Made by a program: the position numbers and the translations under genes | Source of the DNA: an uncultured Amphritea sp. | GTDB lineage: Bacteria; Pseudomonadota; Gammaproteobacteria; Pseudomonadales; Balneatricaceae | Direction: 5' to 3' | Assembly (NCBI RefSeq): GCF_937127095.1 | Contig: NZ_CAKZLP010000009.1 | Location: 84,423 to 148,422 of the forward strand | Length of the DNA stretch: 64,000 nt | The notes under the pieces: generated by a model | Databases searched by the model: none | The model's input: only the letters and a program-made list of their open reading frames with translations | Told to the model about the DNA's origin: nothing | Part shown: positions 17,291-31,135 of the stretch, one piece after another | Position numbering within the stretch: position 1 is the stretch's first letter | Layout of the letters: each line of letters begins with the position of its first letter

Positions 17291-18178
17291 CTACGCCTCT
17301 TTACCAAACAGACCGGCAGGCTTTATCAGCAACACGATCACCATGACCAGGAAGATAACAGTAGCGGAGGCTTCCGGATAAAAGTACTTAGTCAGCCCTT
17401 CTATCACCCCCATCAATAAACCGGTAAGAATCGCTCCACCGATAGACCCCATACCACCAATAACGACGATGGCAAATACAACGATCAGGATATTCGACCC
17501 CATATCCGGGCTAACAGAGTACACAGGGGCTGCCAGCACCCCGGCAAAACCGGCTAGTGCCACACCAAAACCAAAGGTCAGCGTGGTGATGAGGGGAACG
17601 TTGATACCAAAGCCCTGCATCAGCTGAGGATTCTCAGTACCCGCACGGAGGTAAGCACCCAGTTTAGTCTTTTCAATAACCCACCAGGTGCTGCCGCACA
17701 CTACCAGTGAGATCACGATAATCCAGGCACGATAATTAGGTAGATACATAAACGGCAACTTAGTGCCGCCTGTGAGCTCGGCAGGAATCTTGTAAGGCAA
17801 TCCTGAAGAACCAAATAGATGTGTAAACAGGCCCTGCAATACCAGCGCGATACCAAACGTCAGCAACAAACTGTAGAGGTGATCTTCGCCAGCAATCGGG
17901 CGTACCAGAAAGCGCTCGATAAGAATTGCGATACAACCGATTACAATCGGCACCAGTATGAGCGCAGCCCAGTAGTTGATACCCATGTAGTTCAGAGCCA
18001 TCCAGGCAAAGAAAGCACCGAGCATATACATCGCGCCCTGCGCGAAGTTAATAATTTTTAACAAACCAAAAATAATCGCCAGACCGAGACTGAGCAATGC
18101 ATAGAATGAGCCATTGATCAGGCCAACCAGCAATTGGCCCGAAAGAGCGAATAGATTAATTCCAAAAAAGGTCGCCAT
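17291..18178 (-). CDS. livH: branched-chain amino acid ABC transporter permease LivH-like
   Basis: GLINGSFYALLSLGLAIIFGLLKIINFAQGAMYMLGAF, GGMGSIGGAILTGLLMGVIEGL. Confidence 0.9.
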   Translation of the reverse strand: MATFFGINLFALSGQLLVGLINGSFYALLSLGLAIIFGLLKIINFAQGAMYMLGAFFAWMALNYMGINYWAALILVPIVIGCIAILIERFLVRPIAGEDHLYSLLLTFGIALVLQGLFTHLFGSSGLPYKIPAELTGGTKLPFMYLPNYRAWIIVISLVVCGSTWWVIEKTKLGAYLRAGTENPQLMQGFGINVPLITTLTFGFGVALAGFAGVLAAPVYSVSPDMGSNILIVVFAIVVIGGMGSIGGAILTGLLMGVIEGLTKYFYPEASATVIFLVMVIVLLIKPAGLFGKEA

Positions 18179-18267
18179 AGTCGCACCCTAGTGATTCATG
18201 CCGTTCTAGTTATAGAGGCCACCCCGGATGGGGCGGCCGGTACATCAGTATTACTTAAGCGGGCGTA

Positions 18268-19485
18268 TTACTTCGCCAGAGCGAATTCACAGCCACCTTT
18301 GCTCAACTCTAGGAAAGCATCGTCGCCTTTGATAACTTTTTCGATAGCAAAGATATCGTTAGCGTTGGCGCGCTCGTCAGCAGTTTTGATGCGTACCTGC
18401 AGCATGTCATGAACCATCCGTCCATCTTTACGCAGGTAGCCATTACGAGAGAAGAAATCCTCTACAGGGGTCTCTTTCATCTTCGCCATAACCGCCTTAC
18501 CTTCATCGGTACCCGCAGCTTTAACGGCGTTCAGATAGTGCATGGTAGAGGAGTATGCGCCGGCATGCGCCATTGAAGGAATCTTGCCGTCCATACGCTC
18601 CATGTAACGCTTAGACCAGGCGCGTGTCTGATCATCCATATCCCAGTAGAAGCCAGTCGTCAGCTTCATGCCGCCCGCAATAGCGGGATCAAGCGCCTGA
18701 GCGTTTTGCGTAAATACCAGCAGACCTGCTACATCCATCATTTCGGTAACACCGAATTCAGCAGCGGTTTTCAGTGAGTTAACCATATCTGCGCCGGCAT
18801 TCGCCAGAGCGATAACATCAGCACCTGAAGACTGAGCCTGAAGGATATAAGAGGAGAAGTCGGTGGTACCCAGTGGAGCGCGCACGCCACCCACAACGGT
18901 TCCGCCATTGTCATTGATGACGCCGGTCGCTACTTTTTCAAGTGCATGACCAAAACCGTAGTCAGCGGTAATAAAGAACCACTTCTCTTTGCCGCTCGCT
19001 ACCATCGGCTTAACAGTACCGTTGGCCATAGCGACCACATCATAAGTCCAGTGAGCGTTAAATGGAGAACACTGGCTGGTTGTAAATGCATGGCTGGCAG
19101 AAGCGGCAATCAGAGTAATCTTTTCAGCCTCAGTCATAACCTTAGTGACGGCACCGGTTACCGAGCTTGCAACAGCACCGTTGATAACGTCAACTTTCTC
19201 ATCATCGATCCACTTACGCGCGATACTGGAACCAACATCCGCTTTGTTCTGATCATCAGCGGAAACCACTTCAATTGGTTTACCCAATATAGTGCCGCCA
19301 AAATCTTCAACCGCCATTTGCACGGCAACTACACTACCCTGACCTGCTATATCAGCGTAAACACCGCCCATATCGCCCAGCACACCGATTTTAAGGACAT
19401 CATCAGAGATTCCTGCGGCCTGTACACCAGTAACAGCTGCCACACTCATCGCTGCAGCTAATAGGGTCTTTTTCATTGCTTTCAT
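18268..19485 (-). CDS. ABC transporter substrate-binding protein (Leu/Ile/Val-type)
   Basis: Signal peptide MKAMKKTLLAAAMSVAAVTGVQA; DDVLKIGVLGDMGGVYADIAGQGSVVAVQMAVEDFGG. Confidence 0.9.
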   Translation of the reverse strand: MKAMKKTLLAAAMSVAAVTGVQAAGISDDVLKIGVLGDMGGVYADIAGQGSVVAVQMAVEDFGGTILGKPIEVVSADDQNKADVGSSIARKWIDDEKVDVINGAVASSVTGAVTKVMTEAEKITLIAASASHAFTTSQCSPFNAHWTYDVVAMANGTVKPMVASGKEKWFFITADYGFGHALEKVATGVINDNGGTVVGGVRAPLGTTDFSSYILQAQSSGADVIALANAGADMVNSLKTAAEFGVTEMMDVAGLLVFTQNAQALDPAIAGGMKLTTGFYWDMDDQTRAWSKRYMERMDGKIPSMAHAGAYSSTMHYLNAVKAAGTDEGKAVMAKMKETPVEDFFSRNGYLRKDGRMVHDMLQVRIKTADERANANDIFAIEKVIKGDDAFLELSKGGCEFALAK

Positions 19486-19566
19486 TGGGTCACTCCTGCT
19501 TGAGAACTTTTTATTTTTATCGAACTTCATTGTTAGAGCTTTTTTATTACAACCTTTATCCGGGCT

Positions 19567-20277
19567 TCAAACCCCCAGGTAGGTATTCAACAGTTCCGTT
19601 TTTGCTTCCAACTCATGCTTCTGAACCTCTTCTACGATATGACCATGCTCCATAACGTAGTGACGATCAGCAATAGGCGCAGCAAAACGGAAATTCTGCT
19701 CAACCAGCAATACGGTCAGGCCACGCTCTTTAAGCATCACCAGGACCTCAGCCAGTTTTTGCACAATAACGGGTGCCAAACCCTCTGTAATCTCATCGAG
19801 CAACAGAACATTTGCACCGGTTCGCAGAATACGGGCCATCGCCAGCATCTGCTGCTCCCCGCCTGACAGGCGAGTCCCCTGGCTATAACGACGTTCAGCC
19901 AGGTTGGGGAAGTATTCATAGATCTCTTCGACGCTCATACCATCAGAACGTACGTTGGGCGGCAGCATCAGATTTTCTTCGACATTCAGACTGGAGAATA
20001 TGCCCCGGTCTTCAGGACAGTAGCCTACGCCCAGGTGAGCGATCTTATGTGCCGGCATACCGATGGTTTCATTACCATTGATATTGATCTTGCCGGTACG
20101 CCGCCCGACCATATTCATGATCGCTTTCAGAGTTGTCGAACGACCAGCACCGTTGCGCCCAAGCAGAGTCACCAACTCACCCTGCATAATGGTCATGTCG
20201 ATACCGTGAAGTATGTGCGACTCGCCGTAGTAAGCATGCAGATCACTGATACGAAGCTTTTCACCTGTTGAGCTCAT
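19567..20277 (-). CDS. livF: branched-chain amino acid ABC transporter ATPase LivF-like
   Basis: LLGRNGAGRSTTLKAIMN (Walker A with Arg), RLSGGEQQMLAMARIL, VLLLDEITEGLAP. Confidence 0.9.
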   Translation of the reverse strand: MSSTGEKLRISDLHAYYGESHILHGIDMTIMQGELVTLLGRNGAGRSTTLKAIMNMVGRRTGKININGNETIGMPAHKIAHLGVGYCPEDRGIFSSLNVEENLMLPPNVRSDGMSVEEIYEYFPNLAERRYSQGTRLSGGEQQMLAMARILRTGANVLLLDEITEGLAPVIVQKLAEVLVMLKERGLTVLLVEQNFRFAAPIADRHYVMEHGHIVEEVQKHELEAKTELLNTYLGV

Positions 20278-21098
20278 GCAACGTCCTCCTTCTTGGCAGC
20301 ATTCGCAGCAGCAGTTTCTGCAGCAATTGCATTCGCCACCTCATCATCCGCTTCAACGCCCATATAGGCTTCACGTACACGAGGATCCTGAGATACAGTT
20401 GCGTAATCGCCTTCGGTCAGGATAGCGCCGCGCTGTAATACGGTAATCTTATCTGCCAGTTGTGCGACCACATGCAGGTTATGTTCAACCATCAGAATAG
20501 TGCGATTGGCGGAAACCTTTTTGATCAGGTCAGCAACCACTCCCACGTCTTCGTGGCCCATTCCCTGAGTTGGCTCATCCAGCAGCAGCATTTCAGGGTC
20601 CAGAGCGAGTGTCGTTGCGATTTCGAGTGCCCGCTTGCGACCATAAGGCAGATCGACAGTGATGGCTTTGGCGTAGTCTTTCAGGCCAACTTCATCCAGC
20701 AGTTCGAGAGCGCGATCGTTGAGCTTGTCGAGCACTTTTTCTGATTTCCAGAAGTGAAAACTATTACCCTCATTGCGTTGCAGGGCGATACGCACATTTT
20801 CTAATACAGAAAGATGTGGAAAGACAGCAGATATCTGAAACGAACGCACAATACCCTTGCGGGCAATCGCTGCAGATTTCATGTAGGTAATATCATTACC
20901 GTTATATAGAATAGTGCCTCGGGTAGGTGTAAGAAATTTTGTCAGCAGATTAAATACAGTTGTCTTACCGGCACCGTTAGGACCGATCAGCGCGTGTATT
21001 GTGCCCCGCTCAACCTGAAGATTTACATCGTCAACGGCGGTAAAGCCCTTGAATTCCTTAACCAGATTTCTGGTCTCGAGAACGTAGTCAGCACTCAT
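20274..21098 (-). CDS. livG: branched-chain amino acid ABC transporter ATPase LivG-like
   Basis: ALIGPNGAGKTTVFNLLTKFLTPTRG, LPYGRKRALEIATTLALDPEMLLLDEPTQGMGHED. Confidence 0.9.
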   Translation of the reverse strand: MSADYVLETRNLVKEFKGFTAVDDVNLQVERGTIHALIGPNGAGKTTVFNLLTKFLTPTRGTILYNGNDITYMKSAAIARKGIVRSFQISAVFPHLSVLENVRIALQRNEGNSFHFWKSEKVLDKLNDRALELLDEVGLKDYAKAITVDLPYGRKRALEIATTLALDPEMLLLDEPTQGMGHEDVGVVADLIKKVSANRTILMVEHNLHVVAQLADKITVLQRGAILTEGDYATVSQDPRVREAYMGVEADDEVANAIAAETAAANAAKKEDVA

Positions 21099-21327
21099 GC
21101 AGAACCAGCCCCACTTTTTATTTGTTTTTATTTTCAGGTGGACAAAAAACATCTTTGCCCACATCAGCTTGCGACCAAGTTAGCAATTTCCCCTACAGGT
21201 TAACAAGTAATACTTTAGTCTAATACAGCTAACCATAGTCATACGTTTTACATAAAAACACTTTACTTTCATCAAGTTAAAGACATTCCTACAAAATGTA
21301 ACAAATAACATGCCGTTCCATCATGAC

Positions 21328-21344
21328 TTTACGTTTACGTAAAC
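21328..21344. promoter_or_regulatory. putative LiuR operator
   Basis: TTTACGTTTACGTAAAC containing the perfect palindrome GTTTACGTAAAC, about 45 nt upstream of liuR. Confidence 0.5.
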
Positions 21345-21385
21345 TTCCGCTACATTAAGCAGCATACGAGATCAGGAAGCAGGTT

Positions 21386-21781
21386 ATGAACATACGTACT
21401 TTTTCTATCAGCGAACTGGCGAGTGAGTTTGATGTCACCACGCGCAGCATTCGCTTTTATGAAGACCAGCAACTGCTGTTCCCGACTCGCCGGGGGCAAA
21501 CCCGCATCTATAGTGCACAGGACAGAGTCCGGTTAAAACTGATACTCAGGGGCAAGCGATTAGGCTTCTCACTGGCAGAAACCCGTGAACTATTCGCCTT
21601 GTGGGACGAAACACCAACCGGCAGCATGAAACAGCTGCAGTTGCTGATGGCCAAGATCGACGAAAAGAAGGCCGCCCTTGAACAGCAGTTAAATGACATT
21701 GCGATGGTTCAGCTGGAGCTGGACAGCGCAGAAAGCCGTTGCCGTGAAGCGATGAACGACCTGACTGAGAAAACAGTATAG
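21386..21781 (+). CDS. liuR: MerR-family regulator LiuR
   Basis: [68 protein letters not shown]; adjacent to liuA. Confidence 0.88.
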   Translation: MNIRTFSISELASEFDVTTRSIRFYEDQQLLFPTRRGQTRIYSAQDRVRLKLILRGKRLGFSLAETRELFALWDETPTGSMKQLQLLMAKIDEKKAALEQQLNDIAMVQLELDSAESRCREAMNDLTEKTV

Positions 21782-21918
21782 GTCACTGCGACTTTGCCGC
21801 GCGTCAATGGATAAAGATTAGTAAACAACGAACCAACAACAATAAACACAAACCGGAGACGGTAGAGGTTGCGAACATAAAGCGGCCCTATCGATTCCCT
21901 AAGCCAGGTGGACAGAAA

Positions 21919-23085
21919 ATGATTGCACAGTATAGCTCACTTAATTTCGGACTCGGTGAAACTCTGGATATGCTGCGAGAGCACGTAAACAGCTTTGCAG
22001 CAGCCGAGATCGCCCCACGCGCCGAACAGATTGACCATGACAATGAGTTCCCTAACGATCTGTGGCGTAAATTCGGTGACATGGGTCTGTTGGGCATTAC
22101 GGTTAAAGAGGAGTACGGCGGCGTTGAGATGGGCTATCTGGCTCATATGATCGCGATGGAAGAGATCAGCCGAGCTTCAGCCTCTGTAGGCCTGTCTTAC
22201 GGTGCGCACTCTAACCTTTGTGTGAACCAGATCAACCGTAACGGCACCCATGAGCAGAAAATCAAATACCTGCCAAAACTGATTAGCGGTGAGCATATCG
22301 GCGCGCTGGCGATGTCTGAGCCAAACGCTGGTTCCGACGTGGTTTCTATGAAACTGACTGCCCGTGATAACGGTGACCACTACCTGCTGAACGGCAATAA
22401 AATGTGGATCACCAACGGTCCGGATGCCAACACTTACGTTATCTACGCGAAAACCGATCTGGCCGCTGGCCCTAAAGGGATCACCGCCTTTATCGTTGAG
22501 CGTGACTACCCTGGATTCTCCCGTCATCAGAAGCTGGACAAGCTGGGTATGCGCGGTTCTAACACTTGTGAACTGGTGTTCCAGGATTGCCCTGTACCCA
22601 AAGAAAACATCCTTGGCGAACTGAATGGCGGCGTTAAAGTACTGATGTCTGGCCTGGACTACGAGCGTCTGGTACTCGCCGGTGGCCCTCTGGGTATTAT
22701 GCAGGCGGCAATGGATATCACTATTCCTTATACCCGTGACCGCGTGCAGTTTGGTAAAGCAATTGGCGAGTTCGAAATGGTACAGGGCAAAGTAGCCGAT
22801 ATGTACACCCTGATGAACGCGTCCAAGGCTTACGCTTATACCGTCGCCAATGCAGCGATGCGCGGCGAAACCTCTCGTAAGGACTGCGCTGCGGTCATCC
22901 TCTACACCGCAGAGATGGCGACCAAAATCGCCCTGGATGCGATCCAGCTGCTCGGCGGCAACGGTTATATCAACGAGTTCCCCACTGGCCGTTTGCTGCG
23001 TGATGCAAAGTTGTATGAGATCGGTGCCGGCACCTCTGAGATCCGCCGGATGCTGATCGGACGTGAGCTGTTCCTGAATAAGTAA
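21919..23085 (+). CDS. liuA: isovaleryl-CoA dehydrogenase
   Basis: Acyl-CoA dehydrogenase motifs [77 protein letters not shown]; operon context. Confidence 0.93.
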   Translation: MIAQYSSLNFGLGETLDMLREHVNSFAAAEIAPRAEQIDHDNEFPNDLWRKFGDMGLLGITVKEEYGGVEMGYLAHMIAMEEISRASASVGLSYGAHSNLCVNQINRNGTHEQKIKYLPKLISGEHIGALAMSEPNAGSDVVSMKLTARDNGDHYLLNGNKMWITNGPDANTYVIYAKTDLAAGPKGITAFIVERDYPGFSRHQKLDKLGMRGSNTCELVFQDCPVPKENILGELNGGVKVLMSGLDYERLVLAGGPLGIMQAAMDITIPYTRDRVQFGKAIGEFEMVQGKVADMYTLMNASKAYAYTVANAAMRGETSRKDCAAVILYTAEMATKIALDAIQLLGGNGYINEFPTGRLLRDAKLYEIGAGTSEIRRMLIGRELFLNK

Positions 23086-23266
23086 ACCCGTTTTCCATCA
23101 GTGGACTTTATGGGGAACGGTGTTCTGCACCTCCCCTCTTTTTCACTGTGATTAATGACGAATTCAGACAAGGCGTCTTTTAGCATTAATTCAGGCTGTT
23201 GTGATGGATAAGCACTCTATCCAACGATTCAGAGTGAAGTCTTAAAAGTGACGCCGGAGAGAAACA

Positions 23267-24874
<1,608 letters not shown>

Positions 24875-24888
24875 TGGAGGATCAGACG

Positions 24889-25692
24889 ATGACGATTAAT
24901 ACACAACAACTGGTGCTGTTGGAAAAAAGCGCCAACGGTGTTGCCGAACTGATTATCAACCGTCCTGAGGTACACAACGCCTTTGATGACGGAGTAATCG
25001 AACAGCTGATCCGCAGCCTTGAAGCCACTAACGAAGACCCAGAAGTGCGGGTGCTGGTGCTGCGCTCCCGTGGTAAGAACTTTTCCGCCGGTGCCGATCT
25101 GGGCTGGATGAAGCGGATGGCTAACAACAGCCATGAAGAAAACATGGTGGATGCTGGCCGTCTGGCAAAACTGATGGAGCTGCTGAACAACCATAGCAAA
25201 CCGACCATCGCCCTGATTCAGGGAGCCGCCTACGGTGGCGCCGTGGGCCTGGCCGCCTGCTGCGATATTGTAATTGCCGCCGAGAGCAGTTCATTCTGCC
25301 TCTCTGAAGTCAAAATCGGACTGATTCCTGCGGTTATCAGCCCCTATGTCGTGCGCGCCATTGGCGAACGGCAGTCACGCCGCTATTTCCTCACGGCAGA
25401 GCTGTTCAGTGCCAGTGCTGCACAGCAGTTTGGCCTGGTGCATGAGGTGGTGGAAAACGTTGAGCAACTGGACGACGCCTGCGACCGCTTTGTCGCCTCG
25501 CTGCAGAAAAATAGCCCTCAGGGGATGAAAGCCGCTAAACAGCTTATCTATGCCGTAAGCCAGAAAGAGATCACCAGCGAAGTGATCGATGACACCGCCC
25601 GTCGCATCGCAGACATCCGCGTCAGCGACGAAGGCCAGGAGGGACTCAGCTCCTTCCTGCAGAAGCGTAAACCTAACTGGATTCAGGAGTAA
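24889..25692 (+). CDS. liuC: methylglutaconyl-CoA hydratase (enoyl-CoA hydratase family)
   Basis: NRPEVHNAFDDGVIEQL, SRGKNFSAGADLGWMKRM, IQGAAYGGAVGLAACCDIVIA. Confidence 0.92.
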   Translation: MTINTQQLVLLEKSANGVAELIINRPEVHNAFDDGVIEQLIRSLEATNEDPEVRVLVLRSRGKNFSAGADLGWMKRMANNSHEENMVDAGRLAKLMELLNNHSKPTIALIQGAAYGGAVGLAACCDIVIAAESSSFCLSEVKIGLIPAVISPYVVRAIGERQSRRYFLTAELFSASAAQQFGLVHEVVENVEQLDDACDRFVASLQKNSPQGMKAAKQLIYAVSQKEITSEVIDDTARRIADIRVSDEGQEGLSSFLQKRKPNWIQE

Positions 25693-25697
25693 ACGGC

Positions 25698-27689
25698 ATG
25701 TTTAATAAAATTCTAATTGCCAACCGGGGGGAGATCGCCTGCAGAGTAATTCAGACCGCTCACCGTCTGGGTATACGTTGTGCCGCTGTCTACTCTGAAG
25801 CTGACAAAAACGCGCGTCATGTGGCGATGGCGGATGAAGCATTTCTGCTTGGCGCTGCGCCCAGCAGTGAAAGTTACCTGCGCGGTGACAAAATTCTTGA
25901 GATCGCAAAAAAGTCTGGCGCTCAGGCGATCCATCCGGGTTATGGTTTCCTCTCAGAAAACGCTGAGTTTGCCCGGTCCTGTTTTGATAACGGCATTGAA
26001 TTTATCGGACCACCGACTGCGGCTATCGAGGCGATGGGGTCAAAATCCGCCGCCAAAGAGATTATGTCGCATGCCGCAGTGCCATTGGTACCCGGCTATC
26101 ACGGTGCAGATCAGGACCCTGCCGTACTCAAAGAGGAGTCAGTCCGTTGTGGCTTCCCCCAACTGCTGAAAGCGGTTGCCGGTGGTGGCGGTAAAGGGAT
26201 GCGGGTGGTTAACTCGATTGATGAGTTTGATGAAGCGCTGAAATCCGCCTGCCGTGAGGCGAAAAATGCCTTTGGCAATCCGGATATGCTGATCGAACGC
26301 TACCTGACCCAACCGCGTCATGTCGAGATTCAGGTGTTCTGTGACAAACAGGGTAACGGCGTCTATCTGGCAGAACGGGACTGTTCAGTACAGCGTCGTC
26401 ACCAGAAAGTAATTGAGGAAGCGCCAGCGCCTAACCTCGCCGATGAAACCCGTAAAGCGATGGGTGAAGCGGCAGTCCGTGCGGCTCAGGCAATTGATTA
26501 TGTCGGCGCCGGTACGGTCGAGTTTCTCTATGACGTCGATGGTTCGTTCTATTTTATGGAGATGAACACCCGACTGCAGGTAGAGCATCCCGTTACTGAG
26601 ATGATTACCGGACAGGATCTGGTGGAGTGGCAGCTGCGGATCGCCAGTGGCGAACCACTACCCCTGCAGCAAGATGAGATCCGCATCAACGGTCATGCAC
26701 TCGAAGCCCGGATATATGCGGAAGATCCTGATAATGACTTTCTGCCCGCCACCGGCACCCTGCGTTACCTGCGTACCCCGCAGGAGAGCCAGCATGTTCG
26801 GGTTGATACCGGCGTGGTTGAAGGCGATGAGGTCAGCGTGTTCTATGACCCGATGATCGCCAAACTGATCGTCTGGGATGATAACCGTGATCGCGCCATC
26901 GCGCGGATGGAGCAGGCACTGGAGGAGTACCGCATCAGCGGTCTGAAAACCAACCTGCGCTTCTTGCGCAACCTGGCAGGCAGCGCCCCCTTTAAGGCGC
27001 TGGATCTGGATACCGGCTTTATTGAGAAACATGAAGCCCTGCTGTTCCCCGCAAGCAATCTGAACAGCGCGTTTTGTCTGGTGATGGCGGCGTGTTTCTT
27101 CAGCGAAAAAACCAAACAGCAAGCCAATAACCCGGATGACCCTCACTCTCCTTTTGGTTATCAGAACAGCTGGCGGCTTAACTCTGAGTATGCCCGACCG
27201 CTGACGCTTATTCATGCTGACACCGAATATCAGCTAAGCATTCTTGAAGGTGGCAACAAAGGCCAGTATCAGGTTCAGATTGATGATGCCAGCTATCATG
27301 TCATCGCACAGCTGAATGATGACCTGCTGAATGTCGTAATCAACGGCCACCGTCTCAGCGTACACCTGTATAACGATGCCGATCAGTTAACCCTGTTCCA
27401 CGAAGGCGAGCAGTTTATCTGTGAGCAGCATCGGGCAACCTTTGGCAGCGATGATCATGCCGCTGACAACAGTCTGACCGCGCCGATGAATGGTGCAGTG
27501 GTTGCGGTACTGGTTGAAACGGGACAAACCGTTAAAGCCGGAGACACCCTGGTGATTATGGAAGCGATGAAGATGGAACATAGTCTGAAAGCGCCCCATG
27601 ATGGCACGGTGGCCGAGATCTATTTCGCTGAAGGCGACCTGGTTGCAGACGGCGCTGAACTCATCTCCCTGGACGTGGCGGAGGCATAA
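25698..27689 (+). CDS. liuD: methylcrotonyl-CoA carboxylase biotin carboxylase/BCCP (alpha) subunit
   Basis: [33 protein letters not shown], biotin carboxylase motifs, C-terminal [12 protein letters not shown]. Confidence 0.95.
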   Translation: MFNKILIANRGEIACRVIQTAHRLGIRCAAVYSEADKNARHVAMADEAFLLGAAPSSESYLRGDKILEIAKKSGAQAIHPGYGFLSENAEFARSCFDNGIEFIGPPTAAIEAMGSKSAAKEIMSHAAVPLVPGYHGADQDPAVLKEESVRCGFPQLLKAVAGGGGKGMRVVNSIDEFDEALKSACREAKNAFGNPDMLIERYLTQPRHVEIQVFCDKQGNGVYLAERDCSVQRRHQKVIEEAPAPNLADETRKAMGEAAVRAAQAIDYVGAGTVEFLYDVDGSFYFMEMNTRLQVEHPVTEMITGQDLVEWQLRIASGEPLPLQQDEIRINGHALEARIYAEDPDNDFLPATGTLRYLRTPQESQHVRVDTGVVEGDEVSVFYDPMIAKLIVWDDNRDRAIARMEQALEEYRISGLKTNLRFLRNLAGSAPFKALDLDTGFIEKHEALLFPASNLNSAFCLVMAACFFSEKTKQQANNPDDPHSPFGYQNSWRLNSEYARPLTLIHADTEYQLSILEGGNKGQYQVQIDDASYHVIAQLNDDLLNVVINGHRLSVHLYNDADQLTLFHEGEQFICEQHRATFGSDDHAADNSLTAPMNGAVVAVLVETGQTVKAGDTLVIMEAMKMEHSLKAPHDGTVAEIYFAEGDLVADGAELISLDVAEA

Positions 27690-27691
27690 CT

Positions 27692-28594
27692 ATGGCGTTT
27701 CCCAAGCATGTACGCCTGTTTGAAATGGGGGCCAGAGATGGCCTCCAGAACGAACCCGGGGCGGTGATTGATACTGCAATTAAAGTCGAACTGATCAACC
27801 GGCTCAGCGAGACCGGGCTGACCCATATCGAAGCGGCCAGCTTTGTATCGCCCAAATGGGTGCCGCAGATGGGCGATGCCAGTGAGGTAATGAATGGTAT
27901 CAAGCGTAAAAGTGGGGTTACCTACTCAGCTCTGACACCCAACCTGAAAGGGCTTGAAGGCGCGATTGCAGCCGGTGCGGACGAAGTCGCCGTATTTGGC
28001 GCCGCCTCAGAGGCCTTCACGCAGAAAAACATCAACTGCTCTATCCGTGAGAGCCTGGAACGCTTCGCGCCGGTGATCAAACTGGCGCAAGCAAACAATA
28101 TCCGGGTGCGGGGCTATGTTTCCACAGTGATGGGCTGCCCCTACGAGGGCGAGATAGACCCTGCGCAGGTGGCAGCGGTTAGCCGTGAGTTGCTGGATAT
28201 GGGTTGCTATGAGATCTCTTTGGGTGACACCATCGGCGCGGGCACTCCGCTTAAAGCCAAGCGGATGCTGGAAGCGGTGAGCAAGCAAGTGCCTATAGAG
28301 AAGCTGGCAGCACACTTCCATGACACTTACGGACAAGCCCTGGCTAATCTGTATGCCGTGGTCGAGGAAGGTATCGCAGTGATTGATGCCTCGGTTGCCG
28401 GTCTTGGTGGCTGCCCCTATGCCAAAGGCGCTTCAGGTAATGTGGCAACAGAAGATGTGCTTTATATGCTGAACGGCCTCGGTATCGAAACCGGCGTCGA
28501 TCTGCAAAAGCTGGCGCAGACGGGCCACTGGATTACCGCCCAACTGGGGCGTACCAGCGGCTCTAAAGTAGCCCTGGCAATGGGTTGTAAATAA
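27692..28594 (+). CDS. liuE: hydroxymethylglutaryl-CoA lyase
   Basis: [50 protein letters not shown]. Confidence 0.94.
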   Translation: MAFPKHVRLFEMGARDGLQNEPGAVIDTAIKVELINRLSETGLTHIEAASFVSPKWVPQMGDASEVMNGIKRKSGVTYSALTPNLKGLEGAIAAGADEVAVFGAASEAFTQKNINCSIRESLERFAPVIKLAQANNIRVRGYVSTVMGCPYEGEIDPAQVAAVSRELLDMGCYEISLGDTIGAGTPLKAKRMLEAVSKQVPIEKLAAHFHDTYGQALANLYAVVEEGIAVIDASVAGLGGCPYAKGASGNVATEDVLYMLNGLGIETGVDLQKLAQTGHWITAQLGRTSGSKVALAMGCK

Positions 28595-28753
28595 AACACG
28601 AACAGTGCGATACAGAGGTTAATTTCTATCTTTACACTTTCCTCTTGAAAGAAAATAAGGGTTTACCCTAGTATATGATGGAAATTAAGATTAGTCGTTT
28701 TACAAACCTTTGTTTTTTGGCGCTGACGGACAAAAATAATACGGAGTAATACC

Positions 28754-29332
28754 ATGTCTCAACCTGATCATATTACCGCGCTGGACCTGCACTATCCGTC
28801 ACGTGACGAACTGCCGGATGATGTTAAAAGATACTTCGATATCTGTAATGAAAAGCTGGGCATGATACCGAACGTGCTGAAAGCTTACAGCCAGAATCTT
28901 GCTCAGCTGGAAGTTTTCTCTAAGTTTTATAACGAACTGATGTTTGGCGACAGCAATCTGACCACCCTGGAACGGGAGATGATAGCCGTGGCCGTTTCGT
29001 CTCAGAATCACTGTTTCTACTGTATCGCGGCCCACGGTGCTGCGGTGAGAAACTACTCCGGCGACCCTGCGCTCGGCGAACTAATCGCCATTAACTACCG
29101 CGCAGCTGAGCTGTCACAACGTCACCGGGCAATGCTGGACTTCGCCGTTAAGATGACTGTGTCACCAGACTGCATCGAAGAGAGTGATCGTCAGGCGCTG
29201 CGGGATGCCGGGTTCAGTGACCGGGATATCTGGGATATCGCCAATGTGGTCGGTTTTTACAACATGACCAACCGGGTTGCTGGTGCGGTAGATATGCAAC
29301 CCAACCCTGAATATCACTCTCAGGCACGTTAA
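28754..29332 (+). CDS. peroxidase-related (AhpD/CMD-like) enzyme
   Basis: LTTLEREMIAVAVSSQNHCFYCIAAHGAAVR (CxxC) and AELSQRHRAMLDFAVKMT. Confidence 0.85.
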   Translation: MSQPDHITALDLHYPSRDELPDDVKRYFDICNEKLGMIPNVLKAYSQNLAQLEVFSKFYNELMFGDSNLTTLEREMIAVAVSSQNHCFYCIAAHGAAVRNYSGDPALGELIAINYRAAELSQRHRAMLDFAVKMTVSPDCIEESDRQALRDAGFSDRDIWDIANVVGFYNMTNRVAGAVDMQPNPEYHSQAR

Positions 29333-29418
29333 ATAAATAAGCGGATGTACGGGCTGATCAGGCTGACAGCACGGACATTTAAACCCTCGATATATAAAAA
29401 TAATGAAGGGATGAAGCA

Positions 29419-31110
29419 ATGAGTAATGCACAACCCAGTTATACCAGTGGTACCAGTAACACCCCTCTGCTTGGCATGACCATCGGCGACAAGTTTGATG
29501 AGATCTGTGCCACCTATCCTGATAACGATGCGTTAATCGTTCATTATCAGAATATTCACTGGACCTACGCCGAACTGCAAGCAAAGGTCGAGCAGTGCGC
29601 CCGCGCACTGTTGGCCGTCGGTGTTAAGCCCGGTGACCGTATCGGCATGTGGTCGCCCAATACCGCCCAGTGGACAATCACCCAGTTTGCGACTGCTAAG
29701 GTCGGTGCGATTCTGGTGAATATCAACCCGGCGTATCGTCTGCACGAGCTGGAATATGCACTGAATCAATCAGGCACTAAGTTTCTGGTGACCGCCGACA
29801 GTTTCAAATCATCCAACTACACAGCGATGCTGCTGGAGCTGGCGCCAGAGTTGAGCAGCTGCGAAATCGGCAAGCTGAAATCGGCAAAACTGAAAACCCT
29901 GGAATGCATCATCAACCTCGCAGATGAACAACATCCGGGTATGTGGCGCTGGGACGCCTTTGTCGAACAGGCCGATAAAGTCGATCTGCAACAGGTTAAA
30001 GATATTCAGGCGACCCTGCAGTTTGATGACCCGATCAATATTCAGTACACCTCCGGCACGACCGGTTTCCCCAAAGGGGCCACCCTGAGTCACCATAACA
30101 TTCTTAACAATGGTTTCTTTGTTGCCGAAAGTCAGAACTTTACCCATAAAGACCGGTTGATTATTCCAGTGCCGCTGTACCACTGCTTCGGCATGGTGAT
30201 GGGCAATCTGGGCTGTATGACTCACGGCGCGACCATGATCTACCCCACCGAAGGTTTTGAGCCTAAAGCGGTACTGGAAGCGGTCGAAAAAGAGAAAGCC
30301 ACCGCGCTGTATGGTGTGCCGACGATGTTTATCGCCGAACTGGACGATCCCGACTTTAACAAATATGACCTCTCCAGCCTGCGCACTGGCATTATGGCAG
30401 GCTCGATCTGCCCGGCTGAGGTGATGAAAGCGGTTAACTCCAAGATGAATATGAAAGAGGTGCAGATCGCTTACGGCATGACCGAGACCAGCCCGGTGTC
30501 GACCCAGACCCGGGCGGATGATCCGTTCGAAAAGCAGGTCACCACGGTGGGTCGCACCCAGCCACACCTGGAAAGCAAAATTGTCGACCCGCTCACCGGA
30601 CGGATACAGCCCCGGGGCGAGATTGGCGAACTGTGCACCCGGGGTTACAGTGTGATGATCAAATACTGGAACAACGAAGAGGGCACCAAAGGTGCCATCG
30701 ACGAACACCACTGGATGCATACCGGCGATCTGGCGACCATGGATGAAGAGGGTTATATCCAGATCGTCGGCCGGATCAAAGATATGGTGATCCGGGGCGG
30801 CGAAAACGTCTATCCGAAAGAGATTGAAGAGTTTCTTTACACCCACCCGAACATTATCGATGTTCAGGTGACCGGTGTACCCGATAAGAAATACGGCGAG
30901 GAACTGATCGCCTGGGTGAAACTGAGTGCCGATTCAGAGAGTGTCACCGAAGGGCAGCTGCGGGATTTCTGTAAGGGTCAGATCACCCACTTTAAGATCC
31001 CCCGCTACTTCAAGTTCGTTGACGAGTTCCCGATGACGGTGACGGGCAAGATCCAGAAATTTAAGATGCGCGAGATCTCCATCAAAGAACTGGGACTTGA
31101 TGATATCTGA
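29419..31110 (+). CDS. AMP-binding acyl-CoA synthetase
   Basis: [84 protein letters not shown]. Confidence 0.92.
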   Translation: MSNAQPSYTSGTSNTPLLGMTIGDKFDEICATYPDNDALIVHYQNIHWTYAELQAKVEQCARALLAVGVKPGDRIGMWSPNTAQWTITQFATAKVGAILVNINPAYRLHELEYALNQSGTKFLVTADSFKSSNYTAMLLELAPELSSCEIGKLKSAKLKTLECIINLADEQHPGMWRWDAFVEQADKVDLQQVKDIQATLQFDDPINIQYTSGTTGFPKGATLSHHNILNNGFFVAESQNFTHKDRLIIPVPLYHCFGMVMGNLGCMTHGATMIYPTEGFEPKAVLEAVEKEKATALYGVPTMFIAELDDPDFNKYDLSSLRTGIMAGSICPAEVMKAVNSKMNMKEVQIAYGMTETSPVSTQTRADDPFEKQVTTVGRTQPHLESKIVDPLTGRIQPRGEIGELCTRGYSVMIKYWNNEEGTKGAIDEHHWMHTGDLATMDEEGYIQIVGRIKDMVIRGGENVYPKEIEEFLYTHPNIIDVQVTGVPDKKYGEELIAWVKLSADSESVTEGQLRDFCKGQITHFKIPRYFKFVDEFPMTVTGKIQKFKMREISIKELGLDDI

Positions 31111-31135
31111 CACGCGGATTAAGCGTTAACATAGC

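Noticed and set aside
29809-30846. 345-aa minus-strand ORF
   Set aside because: Entirely antisense to the clear acyl-CoA synthetase gene; His/Val/Gly-rich shadow translation.
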